Shown: positions 44,008-56,120, numbered from the stretch's first letter. The stretch: 64,000 bases of DNA from Pyropia haitanensis (GCA_008729055.1 SDUX01000005.1:856801-920800), one strand, 5' to 3'. The notes: generated by a model from the letters alone, not told the origin. Numbers and translations: made by a program.

Positions 44008-45651
44008 TCACGCCTCGCACGGGGGCAGCCCCGGCGTGCCCGGCGCGCGGCACGCCGCCACCCGCAGCGCCGCCGCCGCGACGGGCGCGCACAGCTTCTC
44101 CGCCTCGACGACCGCCCGCTCAAAGTGGAGCCCCGCCGACACGCGGCTCGCGCCGCACGCGGCGACCAGCTCATCGATCGAGCCCCACGAGACGGTCAGT
44201 GGCGCCGACGGCAGGCCCGGCCCGTACCTGCCCGGCGCAAACTGCCAGCGCAGCGGCAGCGCGTCGCCGGCAAACGCGCGGAGGGTCTCCCCAAACGCGC
44301 GGCAGATGCACGCGCTCCCCGACGGGTACTCGGGGTGGGGCATGGTGCGGAGGGTGGGCGCGAAGCGGTCGCCCGCGGGGGTGCCCCGGAGGATGGAGGG
44401 GAGGAGGCTCGCCGGCCGCGCCGCGTCGTGCCGCCGCTTCTCCGCCCACACCACCCGCGTCGCGTCGTGGTTGACCGCGTTGAGCACCATCTCCGCAACG
44501 AGATAGTCGGCGTAGGAAAAGTTTGGCAGCGACGGCAGGGAAAAGGGGAAGATCGCCAGGCTCGTCGACTTTTGGTCAAACCAGTGGGAGAGGACGCGCT
44601 GCTCCTCGGTGGCGGCGTCCACCGCCGCCACCACCACCGCCGCCTGCTCGCACAGCCGGTCCGGGTCGGCAGCGCCGTAGCGGTCGTACACGTCCCGCCC
44701 GCGGACGTCGTCTCCGCCGCCGCTGGAATTGCGTGCCGCCTCCGCCGCCGCCGCCGCCGGACACCGAAAGTCCGCGCCGTACGCGCCCGGCGACGTGTAC
44801 GGCGCGGGAGCGCGGAGCGCGTCGAGCACCGCCGCCGGCACGAGGGCGGGCTGTGCGACAGACGCCTGCGGGAACGTAAACCGCTGCGTCACAAATGTGC
44901 CAAAGCCGAGGACGTCCTCCACGAGGGGCACCCACCGGAGGAGCGCCCGCACCGCGCCCGGCCGGTTGACCGGCGCGTACCCCGTGAGGGCGTCCGAGTA
45001 GGGCGCGCCGCCGAGGCGGCCGTCCGCGTTGAAGCCGTCGTCGGCGATCGCGTCGAGCGCGGCCCGCGCGATGACGTGGTAGCCGTAGCACGTGGGCGGC
45101 GCCGCGACGGTCACCGCCCCCGACCCGCAGCCGTCGTCGCCACACGGGGTGCCTGGCGGGCAGCCGCGCGGGAGGGCCACCCCGAGCCCCGCGGCGGCGG
45201 CGTACAGCGGCGCCGTGGCTGTGGCGCCAAAAAAGGCGGCGGTGACGGCGACCTTGGCGCCCGCGTGGCACCGCACCACCGCGTCCTCGGTGCGGTTGGC
45301 CGGCGGCGCGCGGCCGGGGGCGGCGCCGCCCCGGGCGGGCACGTACCCATCCCGGTCGCCATAGACGGGCAGGCAGTCGTACTCGGCGGCGGTGAGGGCG
45401 GCGTTGAAGCGGAATTCGAACGGCGCTTCAAACGGCTTGTCGTACAGCGGCGCCGACGCGCCGAGCAGCACCGCGTGGAGGGGGGGGAGGGCGCGGAGGA
45501 GGGGGGGCAGGCCCTGCGCGGACGCGCCGGGGGGGGAGCCGAGCACGGCGGCAGCCGTGGCTGCGATCGCCACCACCACCGCGGTGGCCGAGGCGGAACG
45601 GCCGCCGCTGCGACGGGCCGCCGCGGGGAGGGGGGCGCGCGCCGTCGCCAT
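44008..45651 (-). CDS. Secreted vanadium-haloperoxidase-like (PAP2 superfamily) protein
   Basis: 547 residues from the ATG at 45651, with a clear signal peptide (Arg-rich start, ATAVVVAIAATAAAVLG core, cleavage likely near ASAQG). The superfamily's three-part signature is KxxxxxxRP, PSGH, SRxxxxxH. Seen: K405-x6-R412-P413 in EKRRHDAARP; P443-S-G-S446 in HPEYPSGSAC; S502-R503-x5-H509 in SRVSAGLHF. The PSGH histidine, acid-base catalyst in characterised vanadium chloro- and bromoperoxidases, is Ser here, while the vanadate/phosphate-binding Lys, Arg and the covalent-ligand His remain. Such enzymes oxidise halides with peroxide; red algae are rich in them. Whether this one is active, or a phosphatase-like relative, is open. 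Intronless. A TATA element lies ~120 bp upstream. Confidence 0.8.
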   Translation of the reverse strand: MATARAPLPAAARRSGGRSASATAVVVAIAATAAAVLGSPPGASAQGLPPLLRALPPLHAVLLGASAPLYDKPFEAPFEFRFNAALTAAEYDCLPVYGDRDGYVPARGGAAPGRAPPANRTEDAVVRCHAGAKVAVTAAFFGATATAPLYAAAAGLGVALPRGCPPGTPCGDDGCGSGAVTVAAPPTCYGYHVIARAALDAIADDGFNADGRLGGAPYSDALTGYAPVNRPGAVRALLRWVPLVEDVLGFGTFVTQRFTFPQASVAQPALVPAAVLDALRAPAPYTSPGAYGADFRCPAAAAAEAARNSSGGGDDVRGRDVYDRYGAADPDRLCEQAAVVVAAVDAATEEQRVLSHWFDQKSTSLAIFPFSLPSLPNFSYADYLVAEMVLNAVNHDATRVVWAEKRRHDAARPASLLPSILRGTPAGDRFAPTLRTMPHPEYPSGSACICRAFGETLRAFAGDALPLRWQFAPGRYGPGLPSAPLTVSWGSIDELVAACGASRVSAGLHFERAVVEAEKLCAPVAAAALRVAACRAPGTPGLPPCEA

Positions 45652-45769
45652 AGCGCCACAGTGCGCGTGGAGGGGGAGGGGTGGGGGCGGGAGCGGAGGT
45701 GCGTCTCCTGGGTCGAATGTCAGCCGGGATCGCTCGGGCAGGGTCTCCCGGGATCATCACGGCGACCCC

Positions 45770-45775
45770 TATATA
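45770..45775 (-). promoter_or_regulatory. TATA box of the haloperoxidase-like gene
   Basis: GGTATATAGGGG on the minus strand in strongly GC-rich surroundings, 119-124 bp before the ATG at 45651. A good core-promoter match at a sensible distance. Confidence 0.55.
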
Positions 45776-46595
45776 CCCTCGTGCTCGTGCGGGGCTCCCG
45801 CCGCCGCGGCACGAGGTCCCGCACGGACGCCGCCAGGCGCGCCGCGCCTCCCCCCCCCCCGTCCTTCACGCCCTCGTCCAATTGGGCAGCGCACGCGCCC
45901 AATAAGGTACGAGCGCCCGCGGCGCGAGGCCCGCGGCCTCCGCCGCGCCGGCTGGTGCCCGACGGCACGGGCGGCTGCCGAGGAGGGGCGGTCGTGGGCC
46001 GACGGACGGCGGCGGACTCTGCTCCCGCGGCGGGGGTGCCCGTCGGGCGTCCTGACGGGGCACAGCGTGGCGGGCCCGCCGCCGGGACCATGCGGGGCAA
46101 GCGACCTGCGCCGTTCCGGCGCCGCATACCAAGGGGGGGAGGGCGTCCAATCTCGTCACTATCGACAAATTTTGATACACACCCCGATTGCGATAGCTTT
46201 GTGATGAGTTGGCCGGGGCCCGAAGTCGGGCCTCACGGGGTCAGTTTCGAAGGGTTGTGTAGGATGTGTGTATGTGTGTATGTGTGTAGCCTGTGTATCC
46301 CGGTGTGATGACCCCGACTCGTCTCATCGAAATGAGGTATGCCACGGACCGTGTTACCACGCCACCCAATCAGAGAGTGTCGATCGACGACTCATGGACC
46401 AACCACAGTGCATGTAGAAGGCTGACAGTCCCGTTCAAGGGCATCAAAACAGGGTGCTCTGGTGGCCCACTGGCCGCCACGTTGCTCCTTCCTGTGCCAC
46501 GTGCGCTTCTTCATGGTACCATGTGCACGCTATATTTCTCTTTGTACCAGCAGCTTCATGCAGCGGGAGTGCCCGCCCTCGCCCTCCCCCCCCTC
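45776..46595. other. Gene-poor region with a TGTGTATG-rich tract
   Basis: Holds a tract at 46253-46305 (ATGTGTGTATGTGTGTAGCC) that resembles the 3' end of the dispersed repeat seen at 14.7 and 48.0 kb, so it may be an end fragment of a third copy. Otherwise nothing is recognised. Confidence 0.45.
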
Positions 46596-48060
46596 ACCTC
46601 CCAACCGTAGCGGCGACCTGTCTGCAGGTGGTGAGGAGGGGGGCGGCGAGCTCTCCTCTCGCACTCCGCTAGCATCTCCACCCCCCGCCCACAAGTCCGG
46701 TGCGTCGCCCCCACCTGACACGCACCCACGCCCCCCACCCATATCAACGCGACCCCCATCTTCAACTCTCTCCACCTTCCTCAATGCCCTCTGCCATCCT
46801 CAACGCCGCTCCCCCTCTCCAAGTCCTCCGACTTCTTGCCTCCTGCTGCCTCAGCCAACTCCGCACCGCGCAGCTACACCAGTGTCTTTGTTCATGCCTT
46901 GTCTTCTTGATCCCGATCCACACACAACAGATCCACGTACAATACATGAAAACAAAGAACCGACCATGCAGCGATGGACGCGGCAGAAGGGCAAAGTTAG
47001 ACACCTCCATGCCAAACACTCACGCGCAGAACAAGAACGATCTCCCTCCAGCTGCCAAGCGTTCGGAGAGTCACCAAGGAGCCGCGCTCGCCCTGCAAAT
47101 CTCTCATGACGTTAGCGCACGGATGGACAACGGTGAACGCGCGCACCTACAGCCGTGCCGTCGGACGAAGAACTGCCTCGATCCATTGGTAGACGGTCGG
47201 GCACGTCGCGGGGAGAGAGGAGAGGGTCGTGCTGGGTGTAGTGCGTCTGAGTGAGAGAGCGTGCCAACTCAGCGCGAGACGGCGAGTGGTGGCCGGAAAC
47301 GAGTCCACAGCTTGGTCCGCGGCCGAAGCTTTGGGTCTCGCGGCGTCTCGATTCTCAGCGGTCGGGATCGGACCTTCTAAAATAATACTTTAGTCGTCAA
47401 CTCCGACACAGAGGACAGAGTGTCGAACGCGTGTACAAATTGGATATGTATGCGACCTGCCTATTGGTTGATGAGCACGAAGTTTCCCCCCAACCCTTAC
47501 TTGGGCAGCGACGAAGTGTGCAATGAAGCGGGGTGACGCTGCAACGCTTCTAGTAATTTGTCCCCAGCGAGATTGTCTTTGGGCAACCTCTGGCGCGTGA
47601 CGCGCCGCCGCGTGATCGTCGAAGTGCGGGGGAGCTTCCGAGGTCGACCAGTTGTTCCCTCACCACGTGGCGACGGGCCGTTCGCGAGTCGACACAGCGA
47701 TGCTCAGGTTGCCCCCCGCACAGGACCCTGGAGGCTCAGGATGCTCAGAGGGGCCACAGCCGAGCTGTAAGGCAGTCCGGTCTCGCGGATCCGAGACTGA
47801 GCTGCGCTCCAATGAGGACAGTTGACGTCTTTGGGCGATCCAGCCAATCGGAGGCCGATTTGGCAGTTCCGGCGCGAGGCACTTCTGACCGCCGGAGCAG
47901 TTGCAGCCGGGCCCTTCACGAAAGCTCGGTTGCCTTCGGGGCGTCAAGCCGAGATTGCGATGACTTTTGGACCCCCCCCAGGAAACATGATTCCTGGGGG
48001 GTTGTGTATGTGTGTAGCCTGTGTAGCCCTTGTGTAGCGATTTGAGTCCATAGTGACGCT
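46596..48060 (+). repeat. Dispersed repeat, copy B
   Basis: Collinear with 13405-14735 in the same orientation: CACCCCCCGCCCACAAG near 46680, CCTATTGGTTGATGAGCAC at 47459, GCGTGATCGTCGAAGTGCGG near 47610-47630, and TGTGTATGTGTGTAGCCTGT at 48004-48023. More diverged than the two halves of the tandem duplication, hence older. The terminal inverted repeats of the 12943-15389 insertion were not found around this copy. Confidence 0.75.
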
Positions 48061-49610
48061 TTCGCCAATGGGGAGCCCCTCAAAGCCAGACGCCGCGGCT
48101 CTCGGCCCGCTCGCTCACGCACGGTAGGGATGCACTGTTCCACCTCACGATTGCCAAAGCACGAAAGTTAGGGTCAAAGTTCCGAACCGAACCGAACTTT
48201 GCCTCAACGACCTGTAACGTCCTTGCATCGAAGTGTCGTGAAGTTCAAGATTGCCAAACGACAGTGAGTGGACCGCGCCCGCCGACGGCTCGCCGCGCAC
48301 TCCGCGCGCGCATATCATGTTCGGAACTCATACTGTCAGATGCTCAATACAGTCTTCCTCTATTGCTGTGACATCCTCTCTTGGGCACGGTGTCTGGTAA
48401 CTAATGTAGGTCAATCGACATTTCCTGTACGATCATCGCATGTGTCAACATTCGATCGTCTTCACCGACCAATGAGAAAGCGAAATCGTGCTGCGGTCGA
48501 CATGCTTACGGTTGGCGCAGAGGGTGCCCAACAAAGGAGAAAGACTGTAGCGGGATAAGTTTCAGTGGTTTTGGCTGCCGTGTACGTTTGACCAGAAGCT
48601 TCCCAAAGTTCGGATTCTATTGGTGCACTTTCGCAATCGGAACTACGAACGGAACGTACCGCCGCCAAACCCTGGCGGGTGCTGTCCACTCTATTGCACG
48701 TCCGCCAAAAAGTATACATGCGGAAACTCGGCTGGAAAATCACCCCACCCTGGTGCGTCGCAATCCGTGGAGCACACGAAACTTGGCTCTGGTCTGCAGA
48801 CCGCGGCACGATCTCGATGCTCATGAGTGGGCCATCCGGCCTAATCATCGCTCCGAGGACCCCTCTCAGGGGACCACTGCGATTAGGAACTGCCCCGACA
48901 AAGAACTTTTCAGAAACTATTTGTGTTTCCTCACTAGGCCACCAGGGCAGGTGCTAATCCAGGCTTGGGAGGCGGGGGGGTTTGAATTGGGCGGCTCCGG
49001 GCCCGCGCGGACAGCAGTCCTTTTTAGAAACTATTGCGTTTCTCGGGTTTAGGTGGAGTGAGTTTTCTTGCTACAGACTGGCTTGGAGACCAGCTGGTTT
49101 GCGGAGGCGCTTCTGATTGGTGCAACGGGGTGACGCGGTTCTCTCGGGATCACCGGGGGACGGCGCTTCTCAGGCAGCCACTCTGGTGGGCCGGCTCGTA
49201 GGTCCCCTGCACAATCGATGCAAAGGGCGTGAGGCCTGGTGCGCGCGCTGCCTGCAGGCGGCCACTACTGCGGCACCGGATTGCCGCAGACGGAGTCATT
49301 GGTGGTCTGCGTGCTGCGCTGCGGTGCTGAGGGCCTGTCCAGGGGCGCTCCTGATGTTATTGTCCGTTGCTCACTGCCGGGGCAGACTGGTTCCCTGCGA
49401 TCCCAGACCCATTACGATAGGTCAACTACTTCTTGCCAGAAATGAAATATTCCACGACGCCAGCCGAGAGAAGCCGGGTGTACACAAAAATATTCGTCCT
49501 CCATCTCGCGACTGCGTGCTGGAAGTGGCCACAACCTGGACTGTTCTTTCCCGCTCTGTCCGTCACACCGGCGCCGGTTCCCACGATAACACCTTTGCAC
49601 CTGCATATTT
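48061..49610. other. Gene-poor region of ordinary composition
   Basis: Less GC-rich than the rest of the window. Holds a ~30-bp motif (48691-48720, CACGTCCGCCAAAAAGTATA core) that recurs inverted at 57281-57310. No open frame here looks coding. Confidence 0.45.
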
Positions 49611-52600
49611 ATGAGCTCTGGGAGCCCAAAACGAAAGCCTGCGAGACTGATTCGTCGAGGGGCTGCTCCATCACCCTCCGCCACCGTGCGGATCGCGAGC
49701 GTCATCGTCGCCGTCCTCGCCGTCGTGTTCTTCTTCCCCCTCCTCCCCGCCGTCGTTGTCACCGTCGTCCGGACCGTTCGCGTCGTTCTTTCCTCTCCAC
49801 AATCTTCGTCCCATTCCCCCCCTCCTCGCCCACGCCTTACCCCCCCTCTTTGCCGCCGTCGTACCCCCCCTCGCTCCGGTCGTCGTCGCCGCTCACCCCT
49901 ACCCGTCGTCCTGCCCCCCCCCCGCGACGCTGTCGCATTGTCCCTCTTTTCCGCAGTCCCTACCCCTCCGACGTCGTCCTCGTCCCGCACCTTCTCGCCG
50001 TGGTCTTCCTATCGTGCTTAAACCGTCATTGGTCCCCCCTCCCCACCGTCGTCGTCCCCCCCCTCGCCGTCGCTTTCGTCCCCCCGTCGCCGACGCTGTC
50101 GTCGTCCCACGCCTCCCCACCGTCGTCGTTCACCTCCCCCCACGCCGAAGCTGTTCCTCTCTTTCCCGCAGCGGCCGAGGCGGCCGCCCCGCCGCCGCCG
50201 TCACGCCCGCCGCCGCTGTCGCTATCGCCGCCGTCATCGTCGGCGGCGGCGGTGGCGGCGGCGACGGCGGCGGCGGCGGCGGCGACGGCGGCTGCGTCGC
50301 TGGCGGTGGCGGCGCCGACAGTGTCCGCGGCGCCAGCGGGGATGAGCGCCGCGGCAGTGCCGCTGGCGATCGAGCCGCCCGCCGGCAGCTCTGCCGGCGC
50401 GGGCGCGCCGGGGGGGGTTGCCGTCGGTGGGCCCGCTCGCCGCGCGCGTCGCGACCGCCGCGGCGGCGGCGGTGGTGGCGGCGGCGGGGCCCGCCGTCGC
50501 GGGACCGCCCGTCCTCCTGGTCGGTGACGCGGCCGCCGCCACGGCGGCGGCGGGCGGCGACGGCGGCGGCGGCTGCGGGGTGGCCGCGGTGGCCGCGTGG
50601 ACCGGCCTGGACAATGACCGTCGGCGGCGCGACGGCGGTGCAGGCGGCCGTGTCGCCGGCGGGGTGCACGCTGCTCGCGGCGCTCGCGGCGTTGCCGCTG
50701 CGCGTGGTGACTGATGCGGGGGGGGGGTGCGGTGGGTACTGGCCACCGCCGCGGGCGGCGGCAGGGGTGGTGTGGGGGGGGGGTGGCGATGGACCCGGCC
50801 GCGCCGCTCGCCGCCGCCGCCGCGGCGGTTGCCGCCATCACCGCGGCGGTCGGGTTGCCGCCCGTCGTGCTACCCCTCGTGGCGGTCGCCCACAAGGGCG
50901 GCGGCGGTGACGGCGGTGGTGGCGTCGGCGGTAGCAGCCGCAGCAACCCCCGACCCGCGCGCACGCGCCGCCGCCGCCACCAACGAGCGGCCGCATCGGC
51001 GGCGGCGGCGGCGGCCGCGACGGCGCCGGCTTCGCGTCCTCCCCCCCCCCATGGCCGCCGCCGTCGGGAATCTGCTCCTCGTCGGCGCGGCGGCGACCGG
51101 CCCCGCCGCCACCGACGCGGCCGCCGTGCCCGGCGCATTGGCCGGGTGGCCCGCAGCGGCGTCCGCCGCCGCCTCCGCCGCCGCGGCGGTGCGCCTGCCC
51201 GGCGCCGCCACCGGCGCGGCAGCGGGGTTGGTGGCCGCGGCGGGAATGCTCGCCGCGCCCTCCGCGTCGGCGGCGGGGGGGGGGTCGCCGCACCCGTGGC
51301 GGCGCGCTTGACGGCCTCGCCGCCGCGGCGGCGGCCACCACGACGCGGGGCGCGTGGCGGTCGCGGCGGCGGCGGCGGCTGTGGGCGCCGTCGCGCGGCC
51401 GGCGGCGGCCGCGGCGGCCGCGGCGGCGGCGCTCATCGCGGCCATGACGTCCGATGCGATTCGCGACTATGTGTCGCGGGCGGTGGACCTCGGCCGCGAG
51501 GGCAACGTGTCGGCCGCCGCGTGCGCGGCCGAGGCGGCCAAGCCGTGCTGCCTCAGCTGGGACGGCGCCGTCGCGGACCCGGCGGCGGTGGCGGGGGCGG
51601 TCGAGCGGGGGGCGCTCGGCCGCGTCGTGGCCGTCGGCGCGCTCCGGACGGTCGTGCCGACGCGTCACGGGGGGGACTGGGTGTACGTGCGGGCCGCGGC
51701 GGCGGGCGCGGTGGCGGGCGCGGCGGCGGGGCGGGGGGGGATGGGGGGGGGAGGCGGTGGGGGGGGTGGCACTCACCCCCGCCGCCGCCGCCGCGTACGC
51801 GGGGGCGGTCCGGGACTGGGCCGCCGCGGCGGCCGCGGCAGGCGAGCCGGACCTGCCACGCTGTGCGGCGGCGGGCGGCCTGTCGGCGGCGCTGCGGGGC
51901 CTCGAGGCGGCCTTTTTTCGCCGCGGTCACGCCCGCCTACGAGCGGGCGCCCAGCAGCGGCTTTGCGCGTGGCGAGGCGTACGCGTCGCTCGCGGCGCGC
52001 GTGCACGCGACGCGCGCAGACGACGACTCGTTTGGGCTCACCGCCGCCCGTGTGCCGTCGCTGCTGCTGCTCGGCGCCGCGCTCGGCGCGGTGCTGCCGG
52101 TGGTGGGGGTGGTGCTGGCGAATTGTGCGCGGTCACTGGGGGCGGCCAACCTCGTCGCGTCCCGCGTCGGCCTCGGCGTTGCGGGCGCTGGGGTGCTGGG
52201 CGTGGGCGCGCTCGCAACGGCGGGGCTGGCGCGCGCGGTCGGCGCCGCGGTGACGCCGCCGGCGTTTCACCTGGGGCCGCCCGCGGCGGTGGTGGTGGGC
52301 GCGGTCGACCTGTTTATGCTGGTGCTGGCGGTGATGGCCACGGGGCAGAGGGGGTTTGGGGGGGGGGGGGGGGGGGGGCGGCGGTGGTGGCGGGGGGGGG
52401 CGAAAGGCCGCCTCGGCCGCTGCCCGCGCCAGCACCTCTGGCTCCGCGGGCGGCGGCGGACGCGGCGGCCGCCCCAGCCGCGACAGCGGCGACGCGGCCG
52501 ACGCGCACGTCACGGAAGCGCACGGGCGGCTGTACGCGGCGGCGGCGGCGGTGGTCCCCTCCTCGGTGGTCGCGGCGGCGGCAACGGCGGCGGCAGTCGG

Positions 52601-54232
52601 CGCGGCCGCCGCCCTCTCCCGCGTCCCCGCCGTCCGCGCGTAGAGCGCGACCGTCGCGCTCGCCGCCGCCGCCGCCGCCCGCCTCGCGCTGCTGCTGCCG
52701 CTGGCCGCCGCCGACACGCAGCGGGTGATTGCGGGCGGCCTCGACGGCGCGCCCTGCTACCGGGTGCCGCTCGAGGGGGGGGCCCTCGGCGGCGAGGCGC
52801 GCTGCTGGCGCCGGTCGGCGCAGACGGGGCGGCTCGTCGCCGCCGCGCGCGACGAGCTGGCCGCGCGGGTGCTGCTGCGGGCGCGCGCGCGCGGCACCGC
52901 CGCGACCGCCATCGTTGCCGCGGCGGTCGTTGGCGGCAGCGCGTGCGGGTGCCGTGCTCGGCGGGCACCGTCGGCACCGCGCCGACGGTCACGCCCGTCG
53001 CGACGGCGCCGCCCACCGCCGGCGGCGGGGGCGGCGGCGGGGAACCCCCCCCCCCCCACTGCGGAGGCGACCCCCCCTGCGGTGCGGCTGCAGCACATCA
53101 ATCGCGGCCGTCAGCGGTTTGCGATTTGGAACGTGTCGACGCCCGTCGACGCGGCGGCGGCGCGCGCCGCGGTCGCGGCGGCGGCTGTCAATGGCAACGC
53201 CGCCTTCTTCGTTAGCCGCCTCTTTGCCGACACGGAGGAGCCCGCAACTGTCGGCCACGACGCGGCCGCGACGGTCTCCGCGACGACGGCGGCGATCGCG
53301 GCGGTGGTGGGGGCGGCCACGCGCAGCGCGCGGCTGACGGCGGCGGTGGTGACGGCCGCGGCGGCGGCGGTGGCGCAGGCGGCGGCGGTGGTGGCGCAGG
53401 CGGCGGCGGTGGGCGTCGCGGCGGGCCGGCCCGTGTGTGCGGTGACGCTCGTGCACCTGGCGCTGACGGGGGGGCTGACCGCGACCGTGTCGCTGCACGT
53501 GGCGTACGCGTACATGGTCGCGCCGGGGGAGGGGGGGGATGGGGAGAGGAGGGAGCCCACGTCCGGCGGCGGCAGCGCCCACAGCGGCGTCGCGGCGGCG
53601 GTGGGACTGGGCGGCGGCGGCGGCGGCAGCGGCGGCGGCGGCGGCGGGTGGCCCTCCAAGCGCGCGCGCGGGCCGAGCGGCCGCAGCTCCGCGTCGTCGG
53701 CGACCACTCCCGGCGGCCTCCCCCCCCGCCGCCGCGGCGGCGGGCCCTTGCGCGGCGCTGCGCTCCCCCGTCGCGGCGGGGGCGTCCGCGCTCCGCGGTG
53801 ACGCGAGCGGCGCCTGGTTTGGCCCGCGCCGCCGCCGCCGCGCGGCGGCCACCCTCGGCGCCGCCGCGCGGCGGCCGCCCTCGGCGCCGCCGCGCGGCGG
53901 CCGCCCTCGGCGCCGCCGCGCCGGGCGCGGTGTGGGGGTCGGCCGCCGCCGCCGCCGCGGTGTGGGCCGCGTCGGCGGCGGCCGCGGCGGGGGGGGCGCC
54001 GTTAGGGGGGGGCGGGCCGCCGGGCCCCGCCGCGGTGCGACCGACGGTGGCGGACGGGTGGGTGGCGGCGGCGGCGGTGAATGGGCTGCTGCTGACGCCG
54101 CTGCTGCTGCGGATGGGCCGGGGTGGGCGCGTCGCCGCCGCCGCCACTGCAGCTGCCGCCAACGGCGTGGCTGCGGGGTGGGGGGGGGGGGGGACGACCC
54201 GGAGTCACGCGCCTCGGTTCCTGTCGCTCTAG
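49611..54232 (+). CDS. Candidate membrane protein gene, structure unresolved
   Basis: Not recognised. The ATG at 49611 opens MSSGSPKRKPARLIRRG and a hydrophobic segment (VRIASVIVAVLAVVFFFPLL). A pyrimidine-rich stretch ends in CTCTCTTTCCCGCAG at 50171, a good intron acceptor. Plausible coding pieces then follow in shifting frames, each change near a G run: MTSDAIRDYVSRAVDLGREG at ~51444; a membrane pair around 52050-52340 (VPSLLLLGAALGAVLPVVG, GAVDLFMLVLAVMATGQ); DTQRVIAGGLDGAPCYRVPL at ~52710; INRGRQRFAIWNVSTPVD at ~53098; VCAVTLVHLALTGGLTATV at ~53430. The last frame stops at 54230-54232. A single multi-pass membrane protein is inferred from the repeated pattern; the coordinates are the outer limits, not an exon model. 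Confidence 0.35.
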
Positions 54233-56089
54233 GCGGGGGGGGGGCGGGGGGCGCCGCGGCGGCTTCGCCGCGGGCCGCCGCCGCCGCCGCCACGGCGTCG
54301 CCCGCGTCGGCCTTGACCCCGTCGGCGGCGGCCGGCACCGCCGCGGCCGCCGCGGCGGGCGCCCGGTCGTCCCGCTCCGATAGCCGGACGGGCGTACCGG
54401 GCGGCGGCCGTAGCCAGTTGGCCGGCACGTGCGTGACGGCTGGGCCGGCGATGGCCGCCGCGGCGCCCGCGGCGGCGCCGACCACGGCGGCGCCGCGCTT
54501 GCTCGCCACCGGCCCGTCGGCGGCGGCGGTGGCCGCGCCGCCATCCGCCGCCAGCCGGTCGGCGCCATCGCCAGAGGGCGGCGGCGACGCGCGAAGGCGC
54601 CGCGCGCCCGACGACTCGCGGCGCGACCGGGCGCCGCCACTGCCGCTGCCAGCGGCGGTGGCGGCGGCAGCGGCGGTGGCGGCAGCGGTGGCGGCGGCAG
54701 CGGCGGATGACGCGGCGGCGGCGGCGGGGGCAGCAGCGCCGGCGGCGGCAGCGTCGGCCGGCCTCTCCCCCTCCTCCCGCCGCCGCTTGCCCGTCACCCC
54801 TCCCCCCGCGTCCGGCATCGCGGCTGGCGCCACCCCCGCCCCCCCCCCAGTTCGGCCAGATACAGCAGCGGCGCCGGGCAGTACAACGCCCCCGCCAGCC
54901 CTTCCCCCCTCGGCGCCCCCCGCGCGCGCCCCCCCGCGCCCTCGGCCTGAACCATAATCGTCGGGTGCGTCAGCCCCCGCCGCATCGACGACTGCGCGCG
55001 AGTCGTACTGCCGGCTCGGGCACCAGGCCGCCCGGTGGGCGACGATCGCGTCCATCACCTCGACGACCGTAAAACTCCGCCGGCCGGCACGCGCGTGCGT
55101 CGCGAACATGTGGTCACACGCCAGCCGCGCGGTGTGCCGCCACGAGTGCGCGCCTGCCCCGGTTGACCCGTGCACGGGTGTTGAGGCCGCCGCCGCGGTC
55201 GCCGCGTCATCGGCCGACCCGCCGTCCATAGCCGCGGGGGCGGGGGCGGGGACAGGGGCGGGGACACGGGCGGGCGGGGAAACGTCGGGTGGAAAGGGGG
55301 GAGAGTGCTCCGCCGAAGGGCCCGACGGCGGAACCGCGGGTGCGGCGGCGGCGGCGGCAGCTGCCGCTCCCCGCCCGATGCCGGCCGCCTGCGGGGCGTC
55401 TGGCCCCGGCGGGGCCGGGTGCAGGGTGGCACCCCCCCCCCCCCCCCGCGGCGGCGCGCCCCACCCCCACGCGCCGCCGCCGCGGACGCAAGCGGCAGCG
55501 ACGGCGGCGCGGCGGCAGCCGCCGCCGGCCGCCGCGGCGGCGGCGCGAGCGCCAACGCGCCGGCCGGCCGGCCGGCGGCCAAGGTCGCCGCCATTGCCGG
55601 GCCCACCCCCCGCCGCGGGCCGTTGGCCGCTGGTGCCGCCGCCGCCGCACCCGTCGGGCGGTGCCACGGCTGCGACGCCGACGCCAGCGGCGGCGCCGCT
55701 GCGGCAGGAGAGAAGGGCTCCCGCCCGCGGGGGCCACCAGACGGCGGCGACGCCGCGGCCGTCGGGCGCGTCCACGGCCGTGCCTCCGCGGGCGGCGGCG
55801 GCGCCCCCGCCGCCGCCGCCGCCGCCGCCACCACCCCCGCCGCCGCCACCGCCGCCACCCCCACCGCCGCCACCGCCACCGCCGCCGCTACCGCCACTGC
55901 CGCCGCCGTCAACGCGAGGCAGCGCGCCATACGCAGTCAAGTCGGGCGGCATCCCGTACGCGCCGGCGCCCCCCCCCCCCCCACCGTACGCGCCGGCGCC
56001 CCCTCCCCCCCACCGTACGCGCCCAGGTCGGCGGCCGCATAGACGGGCGCGCCGCCAAACGCGTAGAGGCCGCCGCCGTCGCCGCCGCC

Positions 56090-56120
<31 letters not shown>

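Noticed and set aside
54229..54232. Overlapping convergent stop codons (CTAG) as a real arrangement
   Set aside because: Both candidate gene models there are unresolved, so the overlap is more likely an error in one 3' end than biology.
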